Positions 7,876 through 16,335 of a DNA stretch of 64,000 bases are shown piece by piece. The stretch is from Sinorhizobium fredii USDA 257 (GTDB lineage Bacteria; Pseudomonadota; Alphaproteobacteria; Rhizobiales; Rhizobiaceae), in contig NC_018000.1 in the NCBI RefSeq assembly GCF_000265205.3, positions 496,001 through 560,000 of the forward strand, given 5' to 3'. Position 1 is the first letter of the stretch, and each line of letters starts with the position of its first letter. The position numbers and the translations under genes are program-made. Under the pieces are notes generated by a model. That model was not told where the DNA came from. It did not search any database and saw nothing but the letters and a program-made list of their open reading frames with translations.

Positions 7876-9762
7876 CCAGATGCCGTTCCCAACGCAAGAC
7901 GATCCGTCGAAATCGCCGGCGTCAATGTGCGGGGAAAATCGCGCTTACGTCTAAGGGCACGTCGCATCGAATTGTTTGAGCCCGAGATCGCGCGACATCA
8001 CGGCCGCATTTTCAAGCTCATGGGCGATGGCCTTCTCGCCGAGTTCGGCAGCGTGGTCGAGGCAGTCGAGTGCGCCGTATCCCTTCAGCGCGGGATGGCG
8101 GAGCGCAACGCTGCCGTCACCGAGGAGGAAAGGTTTGACGTCCGGATTGGCATCAATATTGGCGAAGTAATTGTTGAGGGCGAGGATCGGTACGGCGAAG
8201 GGGTAAACGTTGCCGCCCGCTTGGAACAATTGGCGCCTCCCGGCGGGATCTATGTGTCCGGCAAAGTGGCGAAGGAGGTTGAGAAGAAACTCGCCTTTGT
8301 TTTCGACCCGGCGGGGCAGCGGAAGGTGAAGAACATCGACGAGCCGGTCGACGTGTACCAGGTGCGGATCGACGCCCCATCCCGCCGACGTGCCTTCCTC
8401 AAACGCAAACCTGCGTACCTCTGGTGGACGCTAGGCGTGCCTGGCGCGATTGTTGTGCTGGTAGCCGCGTGGATCACCTTCTATCATCCTCTGACTGCGA
8501 CCTCTCCCGTTTCCGCAACCATGCCGGCGGTCGCGGTGCTTCCCTTCAAGGACCTGAGCCCGGACAAGAGCCTCGGGTACCTTGGGGACGGGGTGGCCAA
8601 CGACATAATTACCGTCCTCTCGCGCTTCCCGGACATCGCCGTCGTCTCACGCACGTCCTCATTTGGATACAAAGACAAGGAAGGCGACGTGCGCCAGATC
8701 GGCAAGGATCTCGGCGTCGAATACATCCTGGAGGGCAGCGTGCGGAAAGAAGGGGAGAGGATACGCATCATCGCAGAACTCATAGATGCCAAGACTGGGG
8801 ACCACGTCTGGGCTGACCATTTCGACAGAGCTGGCCCTGACCCCTGGGCGCTTCAGGACGAGATGACGGGTAAGATTGTCGGCGCGATGACAGGCGAGAC
8901 GGGTGCAATTCGTCGCGCAGACTACAATCGAGCTTGGGGAAAGGACAGCACGAACTTACAAGAATACGACTATTATCTTCGCGGCCACAGCCAGCTAATG
9001 ACCTATACAATGGAAGGGATCGAGCAATCCGAATTAATCTTGCGAGAGGGCTTGAAGACATTTCCGGAATCGCCGCTTCTACTGGTTAATCTTGGCTGGG
9101 CAGCCATGATCAAGGTCCTCGCCTTTTTCAATGAACCTGAAGCCAACATCGAAGAGGCTGGTCGGTTGGCAAATCAGGTTCTCTCCAGTGAGCGCCTCAG
9201 TCCTCAGGTGGCAAAGGCTGCGCACTGGCTCCATGCTTGGGTCCTGATCTTGAGGGGAAACCACGATGGCGCTGTTGCGGAGGCCAATAAAGCCATCTCG
9301 ATGGCGCCATACGATGCATTGCAGTTGTCAGATACAGCGTACATATTCCTTCAAGCGGGAGATCCCGAGAAGGCTCTGGAGCTTGCTGACATCGCTGCTG
9401 AGCGCGATCCAAGCCTCTCCTGGTCATTCAACCTCTCGAGAGGATGGGCACTCATCCTGCTGGGAAGGTATGAAGACGCCGTGGAGCCGCTGAAAGCCAC
9501 CGAATTGTCGGATGCGCCGTTGGCATTGGCTATTGCTTACATGCGATTGGGCCGGACAGCCGATGCTAAGGCCGCAGTGGAGAAAATGCTCAAGGCCAAC
9601 CCCAAAATAACGATCCAGACTTGGCGGCAGACTCTCAACTTTCGAGACCCTTCAATCCTCGATCAATTGGCAGCAGACCTAGCGCGCGCCGGCCTGCCGG
9701 AGTAGGCCCACCTCAGCAGTCCTTCCAGATCGTCGGATGTAGGCAGCTTCGGGCCGAGAGCT

Positions 9763-9832
9763 GCCCGCCTTCATGCAGCAAAACGCTCGAAGGTGAATTG
9801 GGGGGATCGATCGAGCGGCCCTCCACAACCAA
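9763..9832 (+). repeat. Dispersed repeat, copy C
   Basis: Carries CAGCAAAACGCTCGAAGGTG, then AATTGGGGGGATCGATCGAG, then CGGCCCTCCACAACCAA. It begins 58 bases after the cyclase stop. Its left flank (TTCGGGCCGAGAGCTGCCCG from 9749) is also shared with copy D, so the repeat unit may extend to about 85 bp in those two copies. Confidence 0.85.
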
Positions 9833-10189
9833 AAATTCGAGCGGCAGGGAGGGCTCGGCCCGCGGCATGTCCGGCATGCGACACCGCCCCCAAGTTCGAA
9901 GTCCGGTTTGCGGACTTTTCGGACGCTTGGGGACACCACGTCGAACGTCGTGAGTGAGGCCGACACCAGTCCGTCAGCTTTCGGGAAGGCGATGTCGAGA
10001 AGCTGCCGTTCCGCTGCACGAGACATGGCATAATACCGACACTAAATTATGCCGGCATCTGTTCTGGAGAGCCTGAAGCGGTCGCCTCTGGTTTTCAGGT
10101 TGGCCCGATCAAAGGAAGAAGGTTATAAAAATCGACCCTCGGCGGTCGCCCGTCAATTTCCACTTCCGCTTCGCAGTTTACGGGCGCAT
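9833..10189. other. Non-coding, worn intergenic repeat
   Basis: No gene supported. The sequence has the look of eroded rhizobial intergenic repeat. A short inverted repeat, GGCATAA ... TTATGCC (10026-10032 and 10046-10052), is present. The several overlapping frames here lack start signals and domains. Confidence 0.4.
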
Positions 10190-10597
10190 TCAAAGGGATG
10201 TGGGCGCCAGCGTCGGGCCCCCTATAGGGTCCAGTATCAAATCGGAATAGCCGTTTGTGACCAGCGGCATCTCATTGAAACCCGGAGCAACGTTCACCAT
10301 GGCGAAGACGCGCAGCCCCAAGCCGTAACCCGATCGAGGTATCCGACCGCCCGTTTGAGGCTCGCGAGATGGGCCAGGGCAACGAGCCGCGCTGACGCGT
10401 AACCCTGCTCTGGGCGAAACCTCGGTCCCGACCTTGCCGAGGGGTTTTGCCAATGTCCCATCCTTGTTGCACGCCACGTGACCCGAGATGTAGGCGCGGG
10501 TGCCGCGCACCCGGTACCCAGGCGAAACGCATACGCAGCCCCTCGCAAACTTTCGTTCCAGACCCATTGCGGCCAGACGTTGTTCAATGATGGCCAT
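10190..10597 (-). pseudogene. RidA/YjgF-family protein, frameshifted remnant
   Basis: The minus-strand frame from ATG 10597 begins IIEQRLAAMGLE and continues TRAYISGHVACNKDGTLA and LGKVGTEVS, the usual start of the YjgF-like RidA subgroup. Near 10415 the match moves to another frame (EQGYASARLVALAHLASLK, then RAVGYLDRVT), and near 10330 it returns to the first frame (VFAMVNVAPGFNEMPLVTN, then GYSDLILD). The last 25 or so residues no longer match. RidA proteins deaminate reactive enamine/imine intermediates; this copy cannot fold normally. It lies just downstream of the cupin gene on the same strand and may once have formed an operon with it. Confidence 0.7.
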
Positions 10598-10616
10598 AGC
10601 GCACCTCCCCGCCTGA

Positions 10617-11051
10617 TTAGGGCACGATCTCGTCGAGTTCCGGCATCAGCACGACGCTCTCGTTCGCTGCGGGGTCGTTGCGAGCACCGAGGAACTCGGC
10701 GTTTTCAGTGCTGCGATTGACGGCCACGTGCGGAACGCCTGCCGGAATGAACAGGTAGTCGCCGGGGAGAACCGTTTCGCACCGTTCGAGCGCTGCCCCC
10801 GACCAGATCTCGATCTCTTTGCCCGCGGTCATAAGAAGGGCCGTCTCGTGCCCCCGATGGCGATGGGCGCTGGTTCGTCTCCCTGCTGGTAGTGAGATCG
10901 TCCCGAGCCACAGCATGCTGGATCCGACGCTCTCCGCCGAGACCCCCGAGCGATAGACAGATCCTTGCTCGGCGACATAACTGTCACTCCCGCGCACGAT
11001 TTTCGCGGTTAATGCATGAACATTTTTCGGTTGCATTGCTTCGTTCCTCAT
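10617..11051 (-). CDS. Cupin-domain protein
   Basis: 144 residues from ATG 11051 (the next Met, at 11033, is an alternative). It is a single cupin barrel. Motif 1 is HRHRGHETALLMTAG, containing the His, His and Glu metal ligands, and motif 2 is PGDYLFIPAGVPHVAVN, with the third His. Small cupins of this kind bind a metal and serve as dioxygenases, isomerases or ligand sensors; substrate cannot be read from sequence. It is transcribed divergently from the CadC-like regulator at 11171, sharing a 119-base intergenic space, which suggests that the regulator controls it. A RidA remnant follows downstream. Confidence 0.8.
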   Translation of the reverse strand: MRNEAMQPKNVHALTAKIVRGSDSYVAEQGSVYRSGVSAESVGSSMLWLGTISLPAGRRTSAHRHRGHETALLMTAGKEIEIWSGAALERCETVLPGDYLFIPAGVPHVAVNRSTENAEFLGARNDPAANESVVLMPELDEIVP

Positions 11052-11170
11052 CGTTTCCACCACCTCAACTGCTGCATGGAGCTGAATCTGTGCGCGGAGC
11101 CGGCGCAAGTCCTGAAACGAGGGCCGAAAAATTCCGAAAAACTACGAAATCGGGCGTATCATTCCCAATC

Positions 11171-12742
11171 ATGAACACCCAGCACCTTGTATTCGGCCCC
11201 TTCGAGTTCATTACCGAGAACGGATGCCTTCTCCGTGACAATCGGCCTGTCGCCATCGGCGCCCGCGGCGCTTCGCTGCTTGCCGTTCTGCTCGCGGCAG
11301 ATGGGCGTGTTGTCACCAAATCGGCGCTGATGGATGCCGTTTGGCCGGGCCTCGCCGTCGAGGAGAGTAATCTTTCCGTTCAGATTGCTGCCCTTCGCAA
11401 GCTGCTCGGGCCGGCATCAGACGACGGCGACTGGATCGTCACGGTCCCACGGGTCGGATACAGATTTTCCGGTCCGGTGGAGAGCCGGACCGACGGATCC
11501 GGTAGCGAAGGGCATGTGGAGGCGAGATCCAGCCCCGCGATTGCAGTACTGCCCTTCGAGAATCTCAGCGGCGAGGCCGAGAGACAATATCTGGCCGACG
11601 GTATCGCCGACGACCTGATCATGGCGCTCGCCCGGTTCCGATGGTTCCGCGTCGCGTCGCGTGGGGCGAGTTTCGCAAGGAGGAATGGCTCGAGGGATCC
11701 GAATTCTATCGCGCACGAACTTGGCGTCGATTTTCTGGTGGATGGAGCCATCCGGCGTACCGGCGATCGGATGCGGATATCCGTGCACCTCGCCGACGCA
11801 GTGAAGGGCGCCACCATCTGGTCCGAACATTACGATCTTCAGGTGGCCGAGGTATTTGCGGTGCAGGACGCCATCGCCGAGCGGATCGCAGCGGCGGTCG
11901 AGCCCGAGCTGCTGTTGCGGCATGGACTTCAGGTTGCTCCGCACACGGGCAACGTGACCGCCTGGGACCTTGTACGGCAAGGTACATTCAATTTTCACAA
12001 GGTAACGCAGCCAACCCACCTTCTCGCACGGCGATTCTTCCGAGAGGCCGCGGAGCTCGATCCCATGCTTCCAGAGGCGCAGATCTGGCGGGCGCGGGTC
12101 AACGCAGGCCTCATCGCCTATGGCTGGACGGAAAATCCCGCCGCCGACGCGAAGGAAGGACTCGATGCGGCCCTGCGGGCGATATATCTCGACGCCCGGA
12201 ATCCGTATGCGCACTATGCGTTGGCGATTGTGTCGGCCTACACAGGCAGGGCTGACCAGGCGATCCTCGCAGCGGAGCGGTCCATCGATCTCGGTCCGAG
12301 CTTCGCCTTGGGCTATCTCGTCCTCGGCATGGCCCGTCTTTTCGTGGGCGATGCGGCCGGCGCGCGAAAGCCGCTGGCTCGCGGCCTCGAACTCAACCCC
12401 CATGATCCGCAGAATGCGGTCTGGTTCAGTCTCTTGATGCTTGCGCTGTTCTTTTCGGGCGAAGTCGAGGGCGCGCTTGATACGGGCCGTGCGGGGCTGA
12501 AGGCGCGGCCTGACTGGCCGGCGCTGCTCCGCATTCAGGCGTGCTGCCACACGGCCTTGGGGCACAGGCAGGAGGCTCTCCGCTTCGCCGCCGCTGCGGG
12601 CGATCTCCCGGAGCCTGCCGGCGATGCGCTTGGTCCGTTCAGAGATGGCAACAAGGAATGGGCGACCTGCCTCGAAGGCCTGCTGCGAGAAGCGGAACAT
12701 CAAACGACCGATTCCGGTCGTAACGCCATCTTTCCTGAATAG
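11171..12742 (+). CDS. CadC-like winged-helix regulator with TolB-like and TPR regions
   Basis: 523 residues from ATG 11171. Residues about 1-100 form an OmpR/PhoB-type winged helix (FGPFEFITENGCLLRD, KSALMDAVWPGLAVEESNLS, VQIAALRKLLG, VPRVGYRFSG). No obvious membrane helix follows, unlike classical CadC. Residues about 118-240 are a TolB/FlgO-like domain (SPAIAVLPFENLSGEAERQY), and the rest is TPR repeats (PYAHYALAIVSAYTGRADQA and onwards). The back half has the same design as the cyclase at 5252-9705. It is divergent from the cupin gene and probably regulates it. The reading frame extends upstream without a stop, but sequence similarity begins only at this Met. Confidence 0.85.
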   Translation: MNTQHLVFGPFEFITENGCLLRDNRPVAIGARGASLLAVLLAADGRVVTKSALMDAVWPGLAVEESNLSVQIAALRKLLGPASDDGDWIVTVPRVGYRFSGPVESRTDGSGSEGHVEARSSPAIAVLPFENLSGEAERQYLADGIADDLIMALARFRWFRVASRGASFARRNGSRDPNSIAHELGVDFLVDGAIRRTGDRMRISVHLADAVKGATIWSEHYDLQVAEVFAVQDAIAERIAAAVEPELLLRHGLQVAPHTGNVTAWDLVRQGTFNFHKVTQPTHLLARRFFREAAELDPMLPEAQIWRARVNAGLIAYGWTENPAADAKEGLDAALRAIYLDARNPYAHYALAIVSAYTGRADQAILAAERSIDLGPSFALGYLVLGMARLFVGDAAGARKPLARGLELNPHDPQNAVWFSLLMLALFFSGEVEGALDTGRAGLKARPDWPALLRIQACCHTALGHRQEALRFAAAAGDLPEPAGDALGPFRDGNKEWATCLEGLLREAEHQTTDSGRNAIFPE

Positions 12743-13166
12743 TAGGGTCAGGACCCATAACCTACCGAAAGGCTCGGATAAGGGCTTCGAGCCGCAAACG
12801 ACGACCAGGCCTGCCGAGTCGTCCGCTTTCGAGCGGCGGCAAAGTTTGCCTCTAGGGCGGAGATGACGGCGCAATCAAGTCGTCCAGCCGTGTCGCTGGC
12901 GACGTCTGCTTTTGGGCCGCGGAAGCTGGTCTCTACCGCCGACATTGAAGCGCAAAGTTGCCGCCTCACCGCCAGATGTCCGCTTTTAGGAGACGGCTAG
13001 GATGCAAGCTATGGCCGAGGTGGGGCGCACACCGGCCGAGGTCGGTGCTCGCGTTCGGCCGAGATGGTCAAGCGCGAGTGTGCCTCAGTTGTCTTTTCGA
13101 CCTCGCGAGATGCGGCCGCCACCGGCGCCAGCGAATTCGCCAGGATGGCGCGCACCCCAGAACCTC
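12743..13166. other. Non-coding, worn intergenic repeat
   Basis: Phrases such as CGCCAGATGTCCGCTTTTAG (12970-12989) look like degenerate copies of intergenic repeats that are common in rhizobia. Frames present here have no recognisable domain and are read as noise. Confidence 0.4.
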
Positions 13167-13838
13167 TCAACCTGCCTGCATGTAATCCGCAACGCTGTAG
13201 CAATGGCTCGCCTGGTAGGCGTTCCGCCCGCGGTTCATGTGCGTCAGGTTGAACGTCCGAATGGCGCGCAACACGCGGCGGCTCCCGAGGAGTTTGCGGA
13301 TCGAGACAGAACCGCGCACATTGATGCCGAAAATGTCCGCACCACGCGGGAAGAAATAACTGACGTCCTCTGGCATCGCGACGCTTTGCTCGAGAAAGGG
13401 TTCGTTCACTCGGCTCGGCGTGGCTGAACGATCCGTAGTAAAATCCGAAAGATGCACGATGAATCTGGCGCGGACATCCTCGCCATGCGCATAGAGCGTG
13501 AAAAGCTCCATCCAGCTCGCATTGACACGTACGAGCGGCTTGTCCGAGGTCGACGGCAGACAGGAGACCGACCAGTAGTAACGCTCGGTCTTGCGCGGGA
13601 TCGGAATGCAGTTTGGACCGTATAGCCCGAGAATCTCCAGCACTTCCCTTGCCTGCGGGCGACAAAGCAGCTTCTCAAATCGAGCGACATATTTGAAGCG
13701 CTGTTCCAGGCACTCTGAGCGGTCACCCGCGTCCGGGAAGTCGGCCTTACCCTCTATCCAATCGCGCTGCTGCTCAAGATCAAGGAATTGCCGCACACCA
13801 GTGGTTCTGGGGCGAGAAGTCGTGCCCATGTCAGGCAC
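13167..13838 (-). CDS. Hypothetical protein, possibly exported and 5'-damaged
   Basis: 223 residues from ATG 13838, family not recognised. Composition is that of a globular protein with many aromatic residues (KTERYYWSVSCLP, NASWMELFTLYAHGEDVRAR, MPEDVSYFFPRGADIFGINV) and a few Cys. Just upstream, another minus-strand frame reads like the end of a signal peptide (FGGALGAMLTIATAQATTQE), so the real gene may begin near 13910 with an export signal that is now out of frame. It stands alone between the CadC-like regulator and the DUF5677 gene. Codon use is compatible with a real gene, but expression and function are unsupported. Confidence 0.5.
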   Translation of the reverse strand: MPDMGTTSRPRTTGVRQFLDLEQQRDWIEGKADFPDAGDRSECLEQRFKYVARFEKLLCRPQAREVLEILGLYGPNCIPIPRKTERYYWSVSCLPSTSDKPLVRVNASWMELFTLYAHGEDVRARFIVHLSDFTTDRSATPSRVNEPFLEQSVAMPEDVSYFFPRGADIFGINVRGSVSIRKLLGSRRVLRAIRTFNLTHMNRGRNAYQASHCYSVADYMQAG

Positions 13839-14210
13839 CCTTCGAAATTCGTGTGCTCGTCATCGGCCGACTCCTGTGTTGTTGCTTGGGCGGTTGCGAT
13901 TGTAAGCATCGCGCCCAATGCGCCTCCGAAGGATACGTCGCGGACGGAGAATTTGGAACGGCTGCGCGACCACGAGGAGAAAGTCGCCTCACCGTTCGCT
14001 GCCTTCGCAACGGCTTGACTTCAAGGCTGATGTTGCCGGCTCTGCAGAGCGGCCGCTTCTGGGATCAGAGTTCGATCTACACGATGGCCGCAAATGAGGG
14101 CGCGTAGCTGCGCGGCTGCTTGGACCTCATTCTCTCCGTTTAAGTCGTTGCAATGCCTCGCTGGAACCTGCCATTAGAGTCGCAGCAGAGTTCGAGAAGG
14201 TCCACAATTG
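13839..14210. other. Gap, possible lost 5' end of the preceding gene
   Basis: No intact gene. The only coding-like stretch is the out-of-frame signal-peptide-like segment on the minus strand at about 13840-13920. AGAAGG at 14196-14201 is the ribosome-binding site of the next gene. Confidence 0.4.
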
Positions 14211-15098
14211 ATGGAAGAGTTGGTCGAGATCACAACTAAATATCAGCCCGCCTATATCGAGCGCTGCTTCAACTCAATCGCCGGACTGCATGAGTTTTCC
14301 GTCACTTTTTATCAGGATGTTGGCAACCTCTACGACGCGCTGACGCGGTTGAAGAATGTGGATCGGAACCCGACCGGCTTCTCAATTGACGACGCGCCCA
14401 TTCTCGGCCTGCTCGTGCGCATTTCGAAGCTCGTCAAGGAAGTGGTGAAATACTACGAGCAGGATAACGCCGAGATCATCGGTGTTCTCGAACGGCCCAT
14501 GATTGAGGGTTCGATCATCGCAACCTATCTGATGCTCAACGGGACCGATGCAATCACCGACTATCGGAAATGCTCCTACAAAGACCGCCTTCGTATTTTG
14601 CGTGATTTGGAGAACGGATCGCCCTTCTTCGATACGAAAGCGGGCAAACGTCTTTTAGCCGCCGTACGCGAAAAAATGCGTTTCGAGGGCCTGACGAAAG
14701 ACGACTTCGCCGCGCAAAAAAAGAACGGGTGGAAGCTGCAGGGCAAAAACTTCCGGACGATATTCGCTGAGATCGAACATGATGATCTATATGCTTCAAC
14801 CTACGGTATGATGTCGGAATCGATCCACGGTTCATGGAATGAATCGATGGACTGGGGCCTGGTCCGCAATGACGATGGCACCTTTTCGGCATTCACTGAC
14901 TACCATCCGGCGGACATCCGCTTCATGGCCCCAGTCCTAAATTTCACGATCCGTCCGTTTCGGATGTGGCTGGAACGGATCGACGTCCACGATGATAACA
15001 TCAAGGGGACGATGGACTGGATCGAGCGTGTAAACACGCGCCTCTTTCGCACGTTCGACGGTCTATACGCTGGGGAGTATGACGCCAAACGAGGATAA
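14211..15098 (+). CDS. DUF5677-like helical protein of unknown function
   Basis: 295 residues from ATG 14211, preceded by GAGAAGG at a good distance. Mostly helical and soluble. It resembles DUF5677 proteins: an N-terminal helical bundle with many aromatic and charged residues (LHEFSVTFYQDVGNLYDAL), the central RPMIEGSIIATYLMLNG segment typical of the family, and a later ESIHGSWNESMDWGL segment with the His-Gly/Trp pattern near the C-terminal helices. Members occur singly in variable regions and have no established role; some authors place them near defence islands. There is no partner gene on either side here, only repeat-rich gaps. The gene appears intact, which sets it apart from most neighbours in this region. 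Confidence 0.7.
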   Translation: MEELVEITTKYQPAYIERCFNSIAGLHEFSVTFYQDVGNLYDALTRLKNVDRNPTGFSIDDAPILGLLVRISKLVKEVVKYYEQDNAEIIGVLERPMIEGSIIATYLMLNGTDAITDYRKCSYKDRLRILRDLENGSPFFDTKAGKRLLAAVREKMRFEGLTKDDFAAQKKNGWKLQGKNFRTIFAEIEHDDLYASTYGMMSESIHGSWNESMDWGLVRNDDGTFSAFTDYHPADIRFMAPVLNFTIRPFRMWLERIDVHDDNIKGTMDWIERVNTRLFRTFDGLYAGEYDAKRG

Positions 15099-15317
15099 AA
15101 GCGCCTAGCCTGTGCAGGGTATCGTTCAGTGAACTTCCGCTATGGGCGCTTGCTACCCGAAAGCCATCCTTCCGCCTTCCACCCCAAGTGGTTCCCGCCA
15201 GCTAAGCCGACCGGCAGCTTTCAGGAGTCCGCACGGTCCGAGTGTACGACTGAATTTGCGGGCGCACAGCGGTCGTTCGTGAACCGTGGCTGGAAAGTCG
15301 TTTTCGGGCCGATAGCT

Positions 15318-15388
15318 GCCCGCCTTCATGAAGCAAAACGCCCGAAAGTGAATTGGGGGGATCGATTGAGTCGGCCCTCCGCCACCAA
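15318..15388 (+). repeat. Dispersed repeat, copy D
   Basis: Carries AAGCAAAACGCCCGAAAGTG, then AATTGGGGGGATCGATTGAG, then TCGGCCCTCCGCCACCAA. Its left flank from 15304 (TTCGGGCCGATAGCTGCCCG) also matches copy C. The copy lies between the DUF5677 gene and the BrnA/HicB cluster. Confidence 0.85.
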
Positions 15389-15441
15389 CGAATTCGCCGA
15401 TAAAATCAGCGGAGAAACGAAGGCTCCGGGGTTCCGGGGGC

Positions 15442-15536
15442 CTATGTCGCATCTATGTCGCACAAAATTTCTCCAACAAATACAACGAATCTCATTTGAG
15501 CTACGGCAAGTAAGTGCGACAAAAACTGCGACATAG
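15442..15536. repeat. TGTCGC-rich nested inverted repeats (left copy)
   Basis: The outer arms CTATGTCGCA (15442-15451) and TGCGACATAG (15527-15536) are perfect complements, and the inner arms GTCGCAC (15457-15463) and GTGCGAC (15514-15520) likewise. The left half, CTATGTCGCA then TCTATGTCGCAC, matches 18 of 22 bases at 17933-17954. A recombinase or replication-protein site is conceivable. Confidence 0.6.
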
Positions 15537-15654
15537 ATGGCACATAAAATGCAGGATCGGCCTCCGGAGCAGGCCCCGAAAAAATTTAACCGTCGATTGG
15601 GTGCACCCCGGGGACGCTCCGCCCATCATTGCGTATATTAGCACGGAGGAAGAA

Positions 15655-15767
15655 GGAGGTGTCCTCCATGACTCCGTTATTGCCGTAATGTTCCGTCGCC
15701 TTGGCACAGGGCCATCTCCGTCATCTCTATGGGTGACGCGAGCCGGAAGGAAGGGAGCCCGTTATGA
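15655..15767 (+). pseudogene. BrnT-like toxin remnant (3' end)
   Basis: Immediately before brnA, one frame reads VIAVMFRRLGT and, after an indel, a second reads AISVISMGDASRKEG, with the first frame ending GRKGARYDKA. Together these resemble the C-terminal strand and helix of BrnT ribonuclease toxins (pattern ISxRxASRKERxxYxxA). The second frame ends with TGA overlapping the brnA ATG, the usual brnT-brnA spacing. The N-terminal catalytic half is missing. Only the C-terminal part supports the call, so confidence is moderate. Confidence 0.4.
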
Positions 15768-16090
15768 CAAAGCTACCCCGCCACATGCGGCATATTTCCG
15801 ATGAAGAGGAAGCCGAAATCCAGCGTAAGATCGCCAGCGATCCAGAAGCGCCGGAGGCAACCGACGAGGAGCTCGCACAGGCGAGACCATTCGCCGAGGT
15901 GTTTCCCGACCTAGCCGAGAGCATCAAGCGCGCCAGGGGCCGGCCGGCTGTCGAGAACCCGCGCAAGCAGATTTCCCTCCGCCTCGATCCCGATATCATC
16001 GAGCATTACAAGCGGAAGTGCGGCAAAGGCTGGCAGAACCGGATGAACGACGATCTGCGGAAGGCCGCCGGCTTGAAGAAGGCCGGTTGA
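15764..16090 (+). CDS. brnA: BrnA-type antitoxin (DUF4415)
   Basis: 108 residues. The N-terminal half is acidic and probably flexible (ISDEEEAEIQRKIASDPEAP), the part that wraps the toxin in characterised BrnA proteins. The C-terminal half is a ribbon-helix-helix DNA-binding domain (RKQISLRLDPDIIEHYKRK, then GWQNRMNDDLRKAAGL). BrnA normally neutralises the BrnT ribonuclease and represses the shared promoter. Here only a decayed brnT fragment precedes it, so it is an orphan antitoxin. It could persist as a simple repressor or counter related toxins elsewhere in the genome. A ribosome-binding site (GGAAGGAAGGGAG) precedes the ATG. Confidence 0.85.
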   Translation: MTKLPRHMRHISDEEEAEIQRKIASDPEAPEATDEELAQARPFAEVFPDLAESIKRARGRPAVENPRKQISLRLDPDIIEHYKRKCGKGWQNRMNDDLRKAAGLKKAG

Positions 16091-16149
16091 CTTCCACAAA
16101 ACCGGGTTCCTGGCAGACAAGCGGGTGTCTCCTGTGAAAGGCAACGACA

Positions 16150-16335
16150 ATGATGGGGCATCGTGAAAAGATCAAAGGCGGCGACGAGCAGGACTGCTTT
16201 ACTCGGTGGCGGCATGTCATGTGCTACCTGCATCGCCCGCGCGTGAAGCACAACATCAAGAAGAAGTTCTCCCGCCGGGCGCGCAAAGAAGCAAGAAGGG
16301 CCACAAATGACCACACTGAGCGTTCGTTTGGGTAG
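16150..16335 (+). CDS. Small basic protein, unknown function
   Basis: 61 residues from ATG 16150 (or the next ATG, 16153). Very basic and lacking a membrane segment: GHREKIKGGDEQDCFTRW, then RVKHNIKKKFSRRARKEAR. The pattern of a short GGDExD segment followed by an Arg/Lys-rich C-terminal helix resembles small proteins found in prophages and plasmids, recalled but not identified by name. Its last 29 bases overlap the start of the next gene in another frame, suggesting coupled translation with the HVO_A0114-like regulator. It could equally be a nonfunctional frame; the coupling and family resemblance favour a real gene. Confidence 0.5.
   Translation: MMGHREKIKGGDEQDCFTRWRHVMCYLHRPRVKHNIKKKFSRRARKEARRATNDHTERSFG

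Larger units (their letters stand above)
5348..7948 (+). mobile_element. IS66-family insertion sequence, complete
   Basis: A 2,601-bp element. The left end GTAAGCGCGAATTTCCCCGC and the right end, read inward, GTAAGCGCGATTTTCCCCGC are near-perfect inverted repeats differing at one position (22 bases match apart from that). It is flanked by the 8-bp duplication GTCTAAGG at 5340-5347 and 7949-7956; eight bases is the usual IS66 target duplication. It contains the three standard IS66 genes in order, all intact, so it is probably functional. It sits within a class III cyclase gene in the same orientation as that gene. Confidence 0.95.
5252..9705 (+). pseudogene. Class III adenylate/guanylate cyclase with TolB-like and TPR regions, interrupted by IS66
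   Basis: Removing 5348-7948 and one copy of GTCTAAGG joins codon 32 (5345-5347) to 7957 in frame and gives a 614-residue protein (alternative start ATG 5237 adds five residues). The cyclase domain opens with RRLSAILAADVVGYSTLM, holding the first metal Asp, and continues beyond the insertion with HHGRIFKLMGDGLLAEF, holding the second. A single membrane helix follows (WWTLGVPGAIVVLVAAWITF), then a TolB/FlgO-like segment (PAVAVLPFKDLSPDKSLGYL) and a TPR-type helical tail. Such proteins make cAMP from ATP and are numerous in Sinorhizobium. Upstream translation now stops 12 codons into the IS. A GTG at 7927 inside the right IS end could start a product lacking the first metal Asp, unlikely to be active. 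Confidence 0.9.

Noticed and set aside
9621..10190. Plus- and minus-strand frames between the cyclase and the RidA remnant
   Set aside because: They cross repeat copy C and worn intergenic sequence, with no family resemblance.
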